Shown piece by piece: positions 46,641 through 58,545 of a DNA stretch of 64,000 bases. The stretch comes from Ceratothoa steindachneri (Eukaryota; Arthropoda; Malacostraca; Isopoda; Cymothoidae). The notes under the pieces were generated by a model that saw only the letters and a list, made by a program, of their open reading frames with translations, was not told the origin of the DNA and searched no databases. The DNA lies in contig OZ018330.1 in the NCBI GenBank assembly GCA_963969495.1, forward strand, positions 68,024,907 to 68,088,906, read 5' to 3'. Within the stretch, counting starts at the first letter, position 1. Each line of letters opens with the position of its first letter. A program made the position numbers and the translations under genes.

Positions 46641-48655
46641 CAACCCACACTAGCACTAAATTAACTTCGCTCATCTTATCTTTCATGCATGATCTATCGA
46701 ATGTTTCTCTACACGTACAACACCTTTCTCCCCTGTCCACTTATATCTTGCACTTGTTGGTTACTGTTTCACTTTCAAACCTTTCACAACACAATCACCG
46801 GATCCATTCTATTACACAAACTTATCTATATATCATCATTCCCGTTATTATATTGCCTCCTTCGATAGTTTCATTTCCCCTTCGTAACAATTGTTTTACT
46901 CCTCATTGGTCCCAGACCCTGAGACAGACCAAAGTTCGCTTATTTAGATCCTAATTACTCCTTTCTTTACAAGTTCACTCGCATTCTCACTCAAAAAGAG
47001 CATTCTTTGTCTGGTTTCACACTTTATCGCATAGATTTTTAAATAATTTCCAGTTCCAATTCGCAGCGACATTCCTTTCTCTTACGAATGTATTGCTTTC
47101 TTACTCAGATTAATCACTACACTCTTCACCTCGTTGTGAAGGCATCTCCCTAAGGCCTTTAAATGCTCTCAGAATCGCTAGTAAGTAGAAATTGCACTTC
47201 CTCCCCGCTCTACTACATCACCATTTAACCTTTCAGCATCGAATTTTCTCTTCTCTGTTTCAGCATATCTAAGCAAATCATTTGCTCCACCTACTCTTAC
47301 TTTTCATAAATTTGTTCCACATTTCAAGTGCCCCCATATTCAGTTACTTCCTCTTATACACTCTTCTTCCTCTCACCCAACTCTTATTCTCGCTTTTTTG
47401 CTCCACGAAATGGGGTGCCATATATAGACTAATACACCTGGTCCCTGCTCCATAGATTGAGACTGCCTAGGTTTTATTCCTTCTAGAAATTCCCATTTAA
47501 CCTTTTTCGCCACTCTCTTTATAAGCCTTTTCTTACTTTATCCCTTGCCCGCTAATAGCCCAGGCTAGTCGCCAACCAGCTTTAGTCCATTCATTCTTGG
47601 TCGGGGACGGGACGAGTGTCTTCGGTAAGGGTGTTGAGTTGGAACAAGACTGGATTCTTCCCATATTTTACTCTTACACATCCACCCTCCATATTCACTT
47701 TCCCTTTATCTGGAGGCTTGTGTGGCTTTGCGGCCCCAATCTTTTCCCTCCCGGCCCCATTACTTGCAGGAACCTATCTCCCACACATCTTCACTTATTC
47801 CAGTTTCTTCACAGATCTCGAGAAAAAAACTCCTTCCTTTCTATTTTCCTCACCTCTTCTTACCCACACTTTAACCCAACTTACCCTGGCATAGCACAAC
47901 CACGTGGTCAAATAGAGGCACCACTCGAAGCTTTCACAACAAATATATTTCACAGATGATTTTTCGCCCTCTCCTATTTTCTCTCACGCAAAGTGGATCT
48001 GACATCGGGAGGAGTGGGGGAGAATGCTCCTTGGTACGATGAAGTCGAGTTTTGTCTGTCTCTGAAGATTTTCACGCAATCGCCCATTTTAGTTTCACCC
48101 TCTTCACTATCTAAGAACCCATCGTTGCACACATTCAAATTGAGATGCCCTCGTTGGTTTTCGCTTATCGAAAGTGTTTTCCCCCCTCTCATTTTATGAT
48201 TCAATTTTAAATCAATAAAAAACAACACAATTTCCTAACACATCTTTATACACAAGTTTCTCTCAACGCATCCCCATCAACTGCTACATCTCCATAATTG
48301 CAGCCACAACTAGTCACAATTCATTCAAGAGCCTTACATTCTCAACCTCACCTTCTTAACCTCACGTATATCATGTTAAGTGCAAGCACAAAAACCACGC
48401 GCAGGTTGACTCTTGCAAATGTTAACTTCTCACACTTGATTTCCTAACTCACATTTTAGCCCTACCACAACGAGTTACACCTTATCCCCTTCCAGTCCTC
48501 CAGTCCACACTAACGCCACATTCACGACTTTCATGTTCATTTCATATAAGGTAAGTATGTGCAACCTCCCACTTGTAAGTAAATTTAATACATCTCTCTT
48601 CACCACATATACTCTTCACAATCCATACCTATACCCACCAGATTCAAACCCTGGC
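46641..48655 (-). other. G-poor stretch, probably the upstream part of the same LINE
   Basis: The plus strand is strikingly poor in G and rich in C, T and A, which continues the composition of the RT piece. On the minus strand that means G- and A-rich, as in the coding strand of this LINE group. No endonuclease motif could be read with confidence. Open frames such as 47974-48228 (minus) and 47616-47894 (plus) show no domain. Confidence 0.35.
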
Positions 48656-51600
48656 GGGTCCCCCCCCCCCCCCCAAACAAACTAGGAAAACTAAAAAATA
48701 CGAATTTAAACCTCTTTGTAAGTCTTTCAATAAAAGAACAATTGAGGGTATATAAGAAAACGGCTAAATATCAAGAACATTTAAGAAGCAAAAAGCTTGA
48801 CTACGTCAAGGACCGATTGAATTTACTCACTTAGGCCAAATGGGTTCGTTGACAAGCAAGAAAGGTTAAGATACCTTGTTAATTAACTAGGTTTCTAATA
48901 TTCCTCTTTTATTTTATTTTTTGTTCTTCTCTTTTATCCATCCTCTCTCTACTGCCTCAGCAGGAATACATTGGATTGCTCCATTTATATTTGCTCGTCA
49001 ATAATGACATAGCAGACTCAAAGGGGCAGCTAAAGGTCAGCATTACTGCCTTATGAGACTCGTGATACTCTCTGGAATTGAAGAAATTACCCTTTTGATG
49101 GAACTTTATCTTCTGAAGCCACACTCTGCCCAATGTGTTTTTTCCTTTCAGATTTACCCATCTTTTGTCTTCTCTATCTCCTGGGGTAAAGCTATAACTT
49201 GTGGAAGAATAAGGAGAGAGAGAAGGAATCCCTCCACCCCCCTCAAACTCCTCCAGTTCACCATTGACTGCTCTAAATTCGTCTGCCCTATATAATGCGA
49301 AAATTAGCACAGTGGAAAGACTATTAAGGGGGCATCGCGACTTCTCGCTATGGGCCCTCTTTGCAACCCAAGGCAATTAAGGAAGTCTGTTGGTGATGAA
49401 TCTCTCTCCACGTCTAGATAATTTCGGAGTATATATTCGACACTTCAGAGTTCACATACAGATTGTGTCTGAAGCCGCCGTCCAGTACGTTAGCCGTTAA
49501 CGTCTTGGTTAGGCGAGAGGGAATTGACTACATTCTCGTCCAGAGAAGAATTGAGTGATTTTCGAAGAGCCAAAGAAGAGCTAGTCGTCACTCAGTGTTG
49601 TTCGTGGAGGTAGTTTTAGGCGCGCTTCAAACCTTCTCACCATGTCTTAGGATTTTAAGGATGGGAAAAGCCATCCCTGAAGCACCCTCTGTTTGCCTCT
49701 TGGGGATAAGAGGCCCCCAAATTCCCTTTCCCAAAGGTGGATTGAGCGTCTCGTGAGACGCCCACAAGTTCAAGGTCAAACTTACCTACCTGGTCCTACT
49801 CGCCGCACATCAAGGTAAAAGGGATTTAACCCCGCTTCGTCACGTTCCTCCCACCTTTACCGCATCGAACCTCAACGATCCCCTTTGCTCGAGAACTTGC
49901 ATAATTGTAAAATCATTACTTAATTAACTATCCCTTAGTTAAACCTTAATTGATAGTGTTAATCATCTTAGCAGTGAACCGTCAATATTTAATTGCATTG
50001 CCATTTAACTTGCCCTATATGTATATGTAAACTTTAATCCTATTAAAATATATTCTTGTAGCCGTATTTGAATATTCCTTGGCCTAACAACTGTGTATTT
50101 AAAGCACTCTTAGAACCATCCCCAGGTGGAGCCTTAATTTCGGTCACCCAGTAGGCCAGTGCGCGTATAACGGCGTACACCTGGTCATACCACAACACAA
50201 CTTTCAGCCCAGAAACTCTCTCTTTATCCAAAGGCAAGGGATTCGTTCTTCTCCTGGTATTCATCAATAGTCTTAGACCGGAAGATTTCAACCGTGCATT
50301 TCTAAGAATTTGAGAGAAACAACAATGCTTGGAAGATACAAAACAGAATTTCCAAAAGATGAATCTAGTCCTGCCTGTATGAACAAGGAGGGGAATCAAC
50401 ATCACTGTACCCTCTCGCGCATGGTGTGCATCTTTGTGGGGTCAAAAGGTCTTGAGTCGTGGTTTTTTTTACTATTCCAGCACATTCTAGATTTTTTTAA
50501 AATTCCCACATGTTTGCCGATTATATTCCAAGGGATACCGATTTATTAGTTACACCCAAACATAAAGAAAATTACTTTCTGGAATTCGGTCCATTTAAGA
50601 AGTGGGTTACCAGGAAAATCGACCCTTTTTTCGGTACTGTCGGCTTCTATTCCGTTGCTACCTAAAAAAGATCAAGTTTCTCGGCCTTGGACCAAGTTCC
50701 CAGACCCCAGTACTTCTTTCCACCTTTGTTTAAGAGAATGTAACACCATGATACCAAAATGAAATATATCTTGAGATGCATCTCTAAGAAGAAGGCAGGT
50801 GTGAGGAATGAGCGAAGCATCTTAATCGAAACAAGTATCTCTGGCTGTCATTTCTAGGGCCGTAATTGTTCAGCTGCAGTGGAATTCCTGTCTCACAAGG
50901 AAAAGGCCAAGTGTACCAATGCGAATCACCAATCCCTTCTGTACTTCATCAGTTTACACTCAATGTCAAGCTGTCGCATCCAGGTTCTCCTATGTACATA
51001 TATGTATTTAGCATCAAAGATTCGTGTCTCTAAAATGTTTTGAATCTTTTGATGAGCACAAATTCAGACAACCAATAGGCAATGCATAGGATCTCTCCTT
51101 ACACCACCTTATAATGGAAATTTTGTAACGTCCAAATTCACTACAGTATGCAAGAAGGTAGGTTAGTTACACTCACAAACTTAAGGTAAAAACAATAATA
51201 AGTGTTTGAAATCCAGCCTGAAAACATTTGATTAATCAATAAGCTCGTGTAATCATAGTGGGTTCATCAGGAAGTCGAAGGTGATAATCTTCCACAAGGA
51301 AAACGCCTATGCATAAAATTCTTGAACTCGTGAGTTTCACTGTTCGTGAGCTAACAGCCCTCAGAGCGCGTCCAATAGTAAGAAATTCAGGACAATTTAA
51401 CCCCGAAGAACTGTTGCACCTGTGTTCGAAAAGAATGCACGCTCAGGAGACAACATCCCTCCCATGGTGGATCTTCAACACATTTTTACTTCCATAACTA
51501 TTACCATTTTTTAGGAACTCAAATTCGAATGTTACTAGGGGAGATTCCCCTGTTAGTTTTCTGCTTAATATTAATAGGAAGATATATTTACGTATATTCA

Positions 51601-51684
51601 AATTAATGGCATTAATTGCTCAGTCGTCAGAACAAAAACAAGTAAACTAATCATCAAATTCAATGTTTTGTATTCCTGAAACTA
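48656..51684. other. Long unassigned stretch
   Basis: It begins with a C14 run at about 48661-48674. A small palindrome, gcgtctc-gt-gagacgc, lies at 49747-49762. Open frames of 120-139 codons on the minus strand (48957-49376, 50043-50405) have no recognisable motifs. Host intergenic or intronic DNA, or unrecognised old repeats. Confidence 0.3.
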
Positions 51685-52615
51685 AGAGGGGCGGTCAATA
51701 AGTTTTGAAATTCGGATATAAGGAAACGAGATATGAGGCAAAGTGTTTTAGTATTTTTCAATATAACAACCCTCGACTTCAATGCACTTATGCCACTTGT
51801 CTCTGAGACTTCGAATTCCCGACAACCAGAAATCTCCCGACTGCTGTTAAATTCACTCCTGGACAGCGAGCTGGACATCTTTATCGTCCCCAAACTGGCG
51901 TCCACGCAGTGCAGCCATGAGCTGGCGGAATAAAAGTAGTCACTAGGGGCCAGATCTGGACTTTAGGAAGAATGGTTGAGCTCCTCAAATCCGCACTCGC
52001 GCAGGGTAGCTTGTGCAACTCTGGCCTTGTGGACTTTGACGACGTTGAAGTCGATCATGGGGCGTGAGGTTTCTAGGGACCCAACGGGCAGAGACCTTGG
52101 TCATGGCCAAATTATCGTGGATGATGTTGATAACACTGCCATGTGATATTCGTGGTTCTTGCTCGATTTCTTCGACCTTCACCCGTCGATTTTCGAGGAT
52201 GATCCTTTCCACACGGGCCACATTGTCCTCGTTGGTCACGTCTGACGGGCGTCCTGGACGGGGGTCATCTTCAAGAGACTCACGACCATGGCGGAACTCC
52301 CTATTCCAGCGAGCAATGGTTGCATAGGAAGGGGTAGTGTCGGTGTACACTGCAACCATGCGTTAATGGATCTCTTTTGCATTCTTGCCTTCCTTGGTCA
52401 AAAATTTTATCACTACGCGGTGCTCAACCTTCTCGATTGTTGAAAAATTTGTGACTGACGATCTGCGATCAGCTACTGCTTCTTAAATAGACGAGGCAGG
52501 AGCGTGCGGCTGCAGGTCCTGACTTGTCATAACTTGTCCTAACACCCACACAAACAGCCATCCCCCTTCCTCTGTTATGCCCTACTGATTCTCAAAACTT
52601 ATTGACCGCCCCTCA
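51685..52615 (-). mobile_element. Non-autonomous mariner derivative, copy 2 (931 bp)
   Basis: TA dinucleotides at 51683-51684 and 52616-52617 flank inverted ends: left agaggggcggtcaataag and right (reverse complement) tgaggggcggtcaataag, both followed by ttttga. The minus strand reads KFLTKEGKNAKEIH, TAA, then MVAVYTDTTPSYATIARWNR, GRPSDVTNEDNVARVERIIL, NLAMTKVSARWVPRNL, LTPHDRLQRRQ, then the same deletion junction as copy 1. Downstream, CGFEELNH and SPDLAPSDYF remain. Coding capacity is lost through the deletion and stops. Inverted ends and the HTH part are better preserved than in copy 1. Confidence 0.92.
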
Positions 52616-52975
52616 TATGTACTAAAAAATTACAAAACAAAATAGTTTAAATCGACATCAATAAATTTAAAAATTTTTGACTAAAGGAAAATTATTGTAT
52701 CCATCTATGTTTACGTCAGAAAGAAAAATGCACAAAAACAAATAAATTATGCAAATTTTCAACCGTGGGTAATTGAATCCAGGTTCAGGGATGAAATAAG
52801 GTAGACTCAAGTGCTTAAGTATTTATCAGTCCATATTGATGAATGATAGAGAGAGAGAGAAAGAAAGAGCCCTATTGCCGCATCAAGTAATAAGACTACC
52901 ACTGTAGCGGTCTGTACATTCGGGGTTGCCAGTCAGGCAAAACTCTAGGTTAGTAACTTAAACCTATTCCATATG
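52616..52975. other. Spacer with a GA run
   Basis: AT-rich sequence with gagagagagagaaagaaagag at about 52849-52869. No gene was recognised. Confidence 0.4.
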
Positions 52976-54850
52976 ACATCATACTAATCACAGAGTACGG
53001 GATAAATTCAAACTCGGGACAATAAAAACATTAAACTTTAAGGTCATTTTGCATAATCAAAGTCAACAAAGAGCTGACGGCGCTCTTATAGCTATCAGAA
53101 GGAACATCTCGTTCAGACACCAACCGGAGCTGGAAGAGTCCTTTGTGGTTGTGGAACTACACACCTTAGTGGATGACCTCTTGATAGCGGCAGCAGCATA
53201 TAAACCTCATCGACGATTGTACCTACCCATATAAAACTTATGCACTTTTGTTCGGACACCGCATACTGGCATTCATAGGAAGAGAACTCAATGTCAAATG
53301 CCGGGTGGCTGGCTATCATAATATGAATGAGAGAGTTCAAAACTTGCAAATGATTTTGGAAAGAAAGATCACCCAAAGAATACGACCGGACTTCCTGACC
53401 TATATCACCTACAGGTCAGCAACAAAATGAGAAATAATCATGAAAAGCGACGAATTTCCCTTTAACTACCATAGCAATCAAGGCCCAAAATTACCGCACG
53501 ATCACAAAGCGATCACAAAGAAATCACTCTCGCCGATCCAGCTTCTAATTGCTCTCTGCAAATACTTTGTCGCGGCCAACTGGGAGCGCTGCAGGCTGCT
53601 TATTATAAGGCATGAAGCAGATGACATGAGTGAAGCAGATTAAGAGATAGATGAGGAGCTGGAAAGGATAACTGACAATTCTAGAATCCGATCAGGAATG
53701 TATCCCATAAACAAAATACAAAATCCAGTCGAAATAAAAGAAATTCGCTGCTACAGGGCTTGAGGGAGGATCTCAAGCAGGCTATTAACTAACAACAGGC
53801 TGAATTTTGAATAGCCTGATAGCCAAAGTGTAGACAGCGAGGATAGAAAGGAAAAATTCTGGAAACCATTAGAATATTAAAAAAGTACACCAAAAGGAAA
53901 CGAATATAATTAATAGAATAACCGATAAGTAAACGTTCTGGAGTTTGGGAACAAAGATACAGAACCTTCTGCAAACAAACTTTCTCTATAACACTATAGG
54001 GCAATGACGAGTTTGACCAGGAATTCAAAGGACAAATAATATATGACCTAAACAGGACATACATTGTAAACATCCACACATTTACGAAATTAGAGAGATA
54101 GTAGACCATGTTGGCTCCATAACACCGAGGAGGTAATGGCAACTGTAATTTTTTTTTAAAACAAAAGGCACCAGGCTGGGTGGGCATCACAAGGAACAAC
54201 ACAGGGCATGCACCATAGGAGATCATTCCGGGAATCACCAACATATTTAATGCGTCTCTGAATACAGGCTACTTCTCTGACGCTTTAAAACTAGCAAAAA
54301 TTATATTTATACATAAAGGGAACGAATCCCGGATCAACTGGTGGAATGCAGGCTGATCTCTCTACTGGAGTTCGTGGTCAACGTCTACGAAAAGCTTCTG
54401 GCCACCAGCTTCAAATCCACCTAGCCAAGATACGAGGTCACAACACCCAGCAACACGGATTCTGCATAAAACGAGAGAAGATACTATCCCAACTCTCCTG
54501 ATGGAAAAACTCGCTCGCTGCCGCGCTGAGGGGAAGTGCTTAGACGTGATAGTGCGAGATCTACAAAAGGCCTTGGAGAAGGATTGGCTCAGAAGATTTT
54601 AATATAAAATCCTGAGTCTCAATCTTATTAAGGCCCTGAAAGGGGTTCTCTGTGACTACATCGTAGAAAGGAGAGCCCAAATAATGATCGAGAGCGACTG
54701 ATGACATATTTCGAACTCGAGGCGGGATTCCATAAGGTAGCTGCCTGAACCCCTTGATGAAGCTCGTATATATATTAGACCTGCCAACACCCGTTCAAAA
54801 GATTTGATGTATCTGCAAGACGTAAGTGCAATCTTCCAAATGTTTTAAAT
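52976..54850 (+). pseudogene. Jockey-like LINE copy D, heavily decayed ORF2
   Basis: The segment carries scattered blocks of the same ORF2 as copies A-C. Endonuclease: LITEYGINSN (about 52990), GALIAIRRNISF, ESFVVVELHTL, AAAYKPHRRLYLPI, then at 53248 FIGRELNVKCRVAGYHN, IRPDFLTYITYRSATK and FPFNYHSNQGPK. RT: LISLLEFVVNVYEKLLA (about 54355), QQHGFCIK, VIVRDLQKALEKDWLRRF (motif A region with F-D changed), LCDYIVERRAQIMIES. No motif C was seen. Frame breaks are frequent. It has the same orientation as the other copies. ORF1 is missing, so it is 5' truncated. Confidence 0.7.
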
Positions 54851-55146
54851 TAAATTTGTCCCGCTGGGCTAATTACCTGGATACTATCGACCCTACGGGG
54901 TTAATCCTGGAATGCAGGTCAACAAGGAATTGAATATTGGAGGGGTCATTACCTCCGGTGGCAAGCAAATTGCCAGCGGGGAGGGGCGTAGGCTGCATCA
55001 GTACTTCATTTTCGTGGGAAAGTGTAGCATTCTTTTTACGCGCCGCAAGAAGAAGGAGGGTCAGTACAACGAGACTCGTCCGCGATGCTGGCGACCTCTC
55101 GCCGCTGTCGGTTCCTATCTAGTTGCGGCGCGTAAAAAGAATGCTA
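54851..55146. repeat. Unassigned block with a perfect 24-bp inverted repeat
   Basis: Positions 55025-55048 and 55123-55146 are perfect reverse complements over 24 bases (cores attctttttacgcgccg and cggcgcgtaaaaagaat), separated by a 74-base loop. The right arm merges with the start of the readable LINE copy G sequence. The remainder has no recognised motif. Confidence 0.75.
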
Positions 55147-56900
55147 GACACAGATCCACCCAAACCTAACACCCTCCAAAAAAATAACCAAACACTCACA
55201 GACACCAACGTCATCCTCGACGCATTTAGGTCCCACTGGGACACAGTACACACACACAACCCACACAAACCACACGCGCAAGAGCACTTCCAGGAAGTGC
55301 AGGAGTGGTGTCAGGCCTACGCCTAAGAGCTAAGGCCCGCCTTCCTGATACGAATGGAGCTGCTCGACAAAACACTACATTAAAACAACACCAAAACGCG
55401 CACCTGGCCCATCCGGACTACCAGCCGCATTAATGCACAACCTCCCGGCAAACATATACCCTACACTTACACACCTTTTCAACGCCTGACTAGCCTCAGG
55501 CCACTTCCCCAAAATATTCAAAGTCTCTCACAACATACTTCTATACAAAATGAACAAAGACCCCAAACACCCAAACAATTACAGACCTATTGCTCTATTA
55601 GAGCACCTAGGCAAAGTACTCGAACGTATGATCAACTGCCGCCTACGGGACTACCTGTAAGAGAGGGAGTGGTTCTCCCCACACCAATATGGGTTTAGGA
55701 GCAGCTGGTCCAATCAGGCGTCTGTGACCATCGTTCACGACAAAATACAAAAAAAACTCCAGGTACGACAAAAGACATTTTTGGTCAGCAAAGACGTGGA
55801 GAAGGCCTTTGATAAGGTTGTGGCACGTGGGACTCCGTCGGAAACTCGCCAACAATACGGAGTTAACTCTCTGCACCAGAAGGCTCCTCTCGCACTACCT
55901 CACTGAAAGGAGATTTCAAATAAAATACAACAATACTCTATCACAACCTTTCACACCACGCTCAGACTTCCCCAAGGAAGCGTACTGGCACCCTCACTTT
56001 ACATCATGTACACAAACGACACCCCACGCCCACCCTAAAACTGCCGTCACACCTACACAGTATCCTATGCCGATGACGAGACTATTCTCGCCAGCGGCCG
56101 CGGACCAGATGAGATCGCGCATCACGCACAAATAATACTAGACCATAAGACAGAATACGAAGATAAATGGCTGTATGACACGAATCCTCATAAGACACTC
56201 TTCGGCGCAAGAGATCACTACATGCATAGCCTACAAATTTTATCGCACATTCCACACAGGAACCACCTAATCCCAACAAGGCTCGACTACACACAAGAGA
56301 CAAAAGTTCTTGGGGTAACATTTGACACGTCCCTTAGGTTCAATTTACACCAGCTCATAATACAAGCAAGAGCCGCACGCACAAACAAAATGCTGCGCAG
56401 GTTCTACCCTGCGGGCCAGAAACTACAGTTACACCTATATAAAACACTAGTGCGACCTCTTCTCACGTACGCCCCACTGTCACTCGGAGTTGCGAGTGAT
56501 ACGTCGCGGAAAAAGGCTCAGCACATTTAGAACTCTGCTCTGAAGCGCGCTTGCCGCTCTCCCATGTACACGAGAATGTCCATACTACACGACGACAACG
56601 AATTAGCACCTCTCAACACATACGCTCACACTAGACTCAAAAAACAACTTGGGAAACTCGCCAGAGATCCCATATAGACCGCACTACACGCAAGAATGTA
56701 TGTTGCGATGGCACTGCGATACCCCGCAGCCCATAACCACCCGCAACCCATACCGTTCTACGCATAAGCTAAGAGCATCATGAATAAAGAAAGCATTTCC
56801 GACTATGCAAACACGATCTCCTTCCTGACCCCCCCCCCTCCCTCCCCAACCGTCGTCCAGTCATGAACACCCCGAGACATACCCAACTACGCCACGTTTC
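55123..56900 (+). pseudogene. Jockey-like LINE copy G (separate family), RT region
   Basis: After a broken linker region (55123-55330) the RT domain starts at about 55580 with NYRPIALLEHLGKVLERMI, then SPHQYGFRSSWSNQAS. Motif A is VSKDVEKAFDKV, with a one-base break before WH-type sequence. Next come LRRKLANNTELTLCTRRLLS and SHYLTERRFQIKYNNTLSQP. A shifted motif B reads P-x-G-S-V-L-A-P-S-L-Y. Motif C is SYADDETILASG at about 56068, with the catalytic Y-A-D-D kept. The thumb region at 56222-56530 gives ETKVLGVTFDTSLRFNLHQL and LHLYKTLVRPLLTYAPLSLG. The family is distinct from copies A-F by sequence. Endonuclease and ORF1 are absent. Confidence 0.85.
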
Positions 56901-57156
56901 GGTGTCTAGCCACCGACCTATCAACTCTTCCTATCCCCTTTCAATTTATTTCCGTACCCTTTTCCTCTACGACTACCTGATCGCCTGTGTTACACAGTGA
57001 TCCCTCTCTGTTAATTCTATATACAACGATTCGATTCCAACCTAAAGCATTTCTAGTTTGGACTCCGTTGTGCTCACCTCTCTGAAGAAGGACCCTAGCT
57101 TGGGTTTGAAAGCTTAGAATAAACCATCGAAGCTCAGTAGTGCATTTTCTTTCCCT

Positions 57157-57159
<3 letters not shown>
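56901..57159 (+). other. 3' region after LINE G with a Penelope-tail-like stem motif
   Basis: A C-rich run lies at about 56829-56848 just upstream. At 57082-57111 the sequence reads CTGAAGA, then ACCC-tagctt-GGGT, then GAAA, followed by aataaa at 57118-57124. This pattern resembles tails found in retroelement 3' regions. Confidence 0.4.

Positions 57160-57230
<71 letters not shown>
57160..57230. repeat. (TA)n microsatellite
   Basis: About 35 TA repeats directly following the retroelement-like 3' tail that ends in ccctcaa. Confidence 0.97.
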
Positions 57231-57232
<2 letters not shown>

Positions 57233-58080
57233 ATTGCGTCTTATACAGTAATTTTGAATGAGTTTAAAAGTTTAACAGAAATTTTGTTTCTTACTTAAAT
57301 TATACTTGAATTTTTGTATTTTTTTTATAGATCCAAGAAGTTAACTATGCTAGTAGTCGAAACGTTAAAGGTTTCAATAATTTGTAAATAATATTTGTAC
57401 TAGATTCCCTCGCCTTTAGATTGCTCCTGCATATTAAGTAGAGCCTACTCAAAAGTAATTTATAGTATGTATGTCTTGGGATGATTTGCAATACCTCTTT
57501 AGAGTCTCACTTTGTACATAAATAGTTTCCAAATTTATTTTGCTTCAGATACGTTTAGGAATGTAATAAGCACAATTTATTAGCTTATCACAGCGCTTTT
57601 TACCTATATCATGTATTACATTTCTTATAGTCGATTTTGTGTACATATTTCGATTACAACGACCATCCAGACATCTTTTGCTAGAGGTATTTCTGATAAA
57701 ATGGCAGAAAATGAATTTTTCCCAAGTATAGAACAATTTCATCGTAAGGTATAAGATAAAGAAGACTTTTCTCTGCAAATTTAAAAATATTCAAGCCTGA
57801 AAAACGCACTGTGAAAAACAATGGTAGACTGGCATTCAGCGAAGAACGAGAAGGGTTAAACCAGAAATTTGATCTCTTACCCCTCGGGAACTTTCTCAAC
57901 CCCCTGCCAGCATCACAGGCATTTTGCAACTGCTGACGTTCCTTTACTCTCGATACAAACAAGGTGTATGCCTCTGAATACACCTTTAGGAATAAGACCA
58001 AAAGGCCGTTTCTAACAAAAAATAAATAAAAGATAAACTTTCGTTGTGAAATCAAACCTATTTAAAAACCTCACTGTACC
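57231..58080. other. Unassigned stretch with a stem motif
   Basis: At 57333-57363 there is a stem ACTA-tgc-TAGT bounded by aagaag and CGAAAC, similar in layout to the motifs at 57082 and 59874. No coding domain was recognised. Confidence 0.35.
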
Positions 58081-58084
58081 ATAG

Positions 58085-58545
58085 TTATATTCTTCGACGA
58101 ATCAAGATTCCCTCTGGATGGACGGATGGTTGGGCAAGAGTCTAGGCTGTCAATGCACGCCAGGTGTAGCATTCAACAAGAGGCAGTAAAGAGAAGGAGA
58201 GATGATTTGGGCTGAAATTGTTGGCAAAAAAGCTAGTAGGACCTTACAAACTGGAAGATTGCATGAAAATGGATTCGAAGGTGTACTGTGAGTTTCTAGA
58301 GAAAAAGCTCTTACCCTGTTTCACGAGGGAGCTAGTGAGAATGGTAAAGTCTCTTGTCTTTACGCAGGATAATGCTGGTAGTCATGCCTACAAGTTCTCT
58401 AAGAATTGCTTAGAATGGAAAAGATTCGTACAAACCTCAGTGATGGACTTTCCTCCCAACAGTTCTAAAAATGATGTTTAGGAAGCCATCCAAGATGCTG
58501 AAAAGAATGTTTTTGCTGTTTGCATCAAAACTTTGTCTTCCTCAG
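58085..58545 (+). pseudogene. Tc1-like transposase, C-terminal catalytic fragment
   Basis: The segment begins with VIFFDESRFPLDGRM (first catalytic Asp region, F-x-D-E-S) and MIWAEIVG-like coding in broken frames. The open frame 58218-58481 gives KLVGPYKLEDCMKMDSKVYC, EFLEKKLLPCF, LVFTQDNAGSHAYKFSKNCL with the second catalytic Asp in Q-D-N-A-x-S-H, and MDFPPNSSKNDV, where P-D-L-N-P-I-E-N is expected. The third acidic residue is lost. Tc1 transposases insert at TA. The N-terminal DNA-binding part and inverted repeats were not seen. Confidence 0.8.

Noticed and set aside
48957..49376. Minus-strand frame of 139 codons
   Set aside because: No recognised motif, overlaps an open frame on the other strand, and is isolated from any other gene signal.
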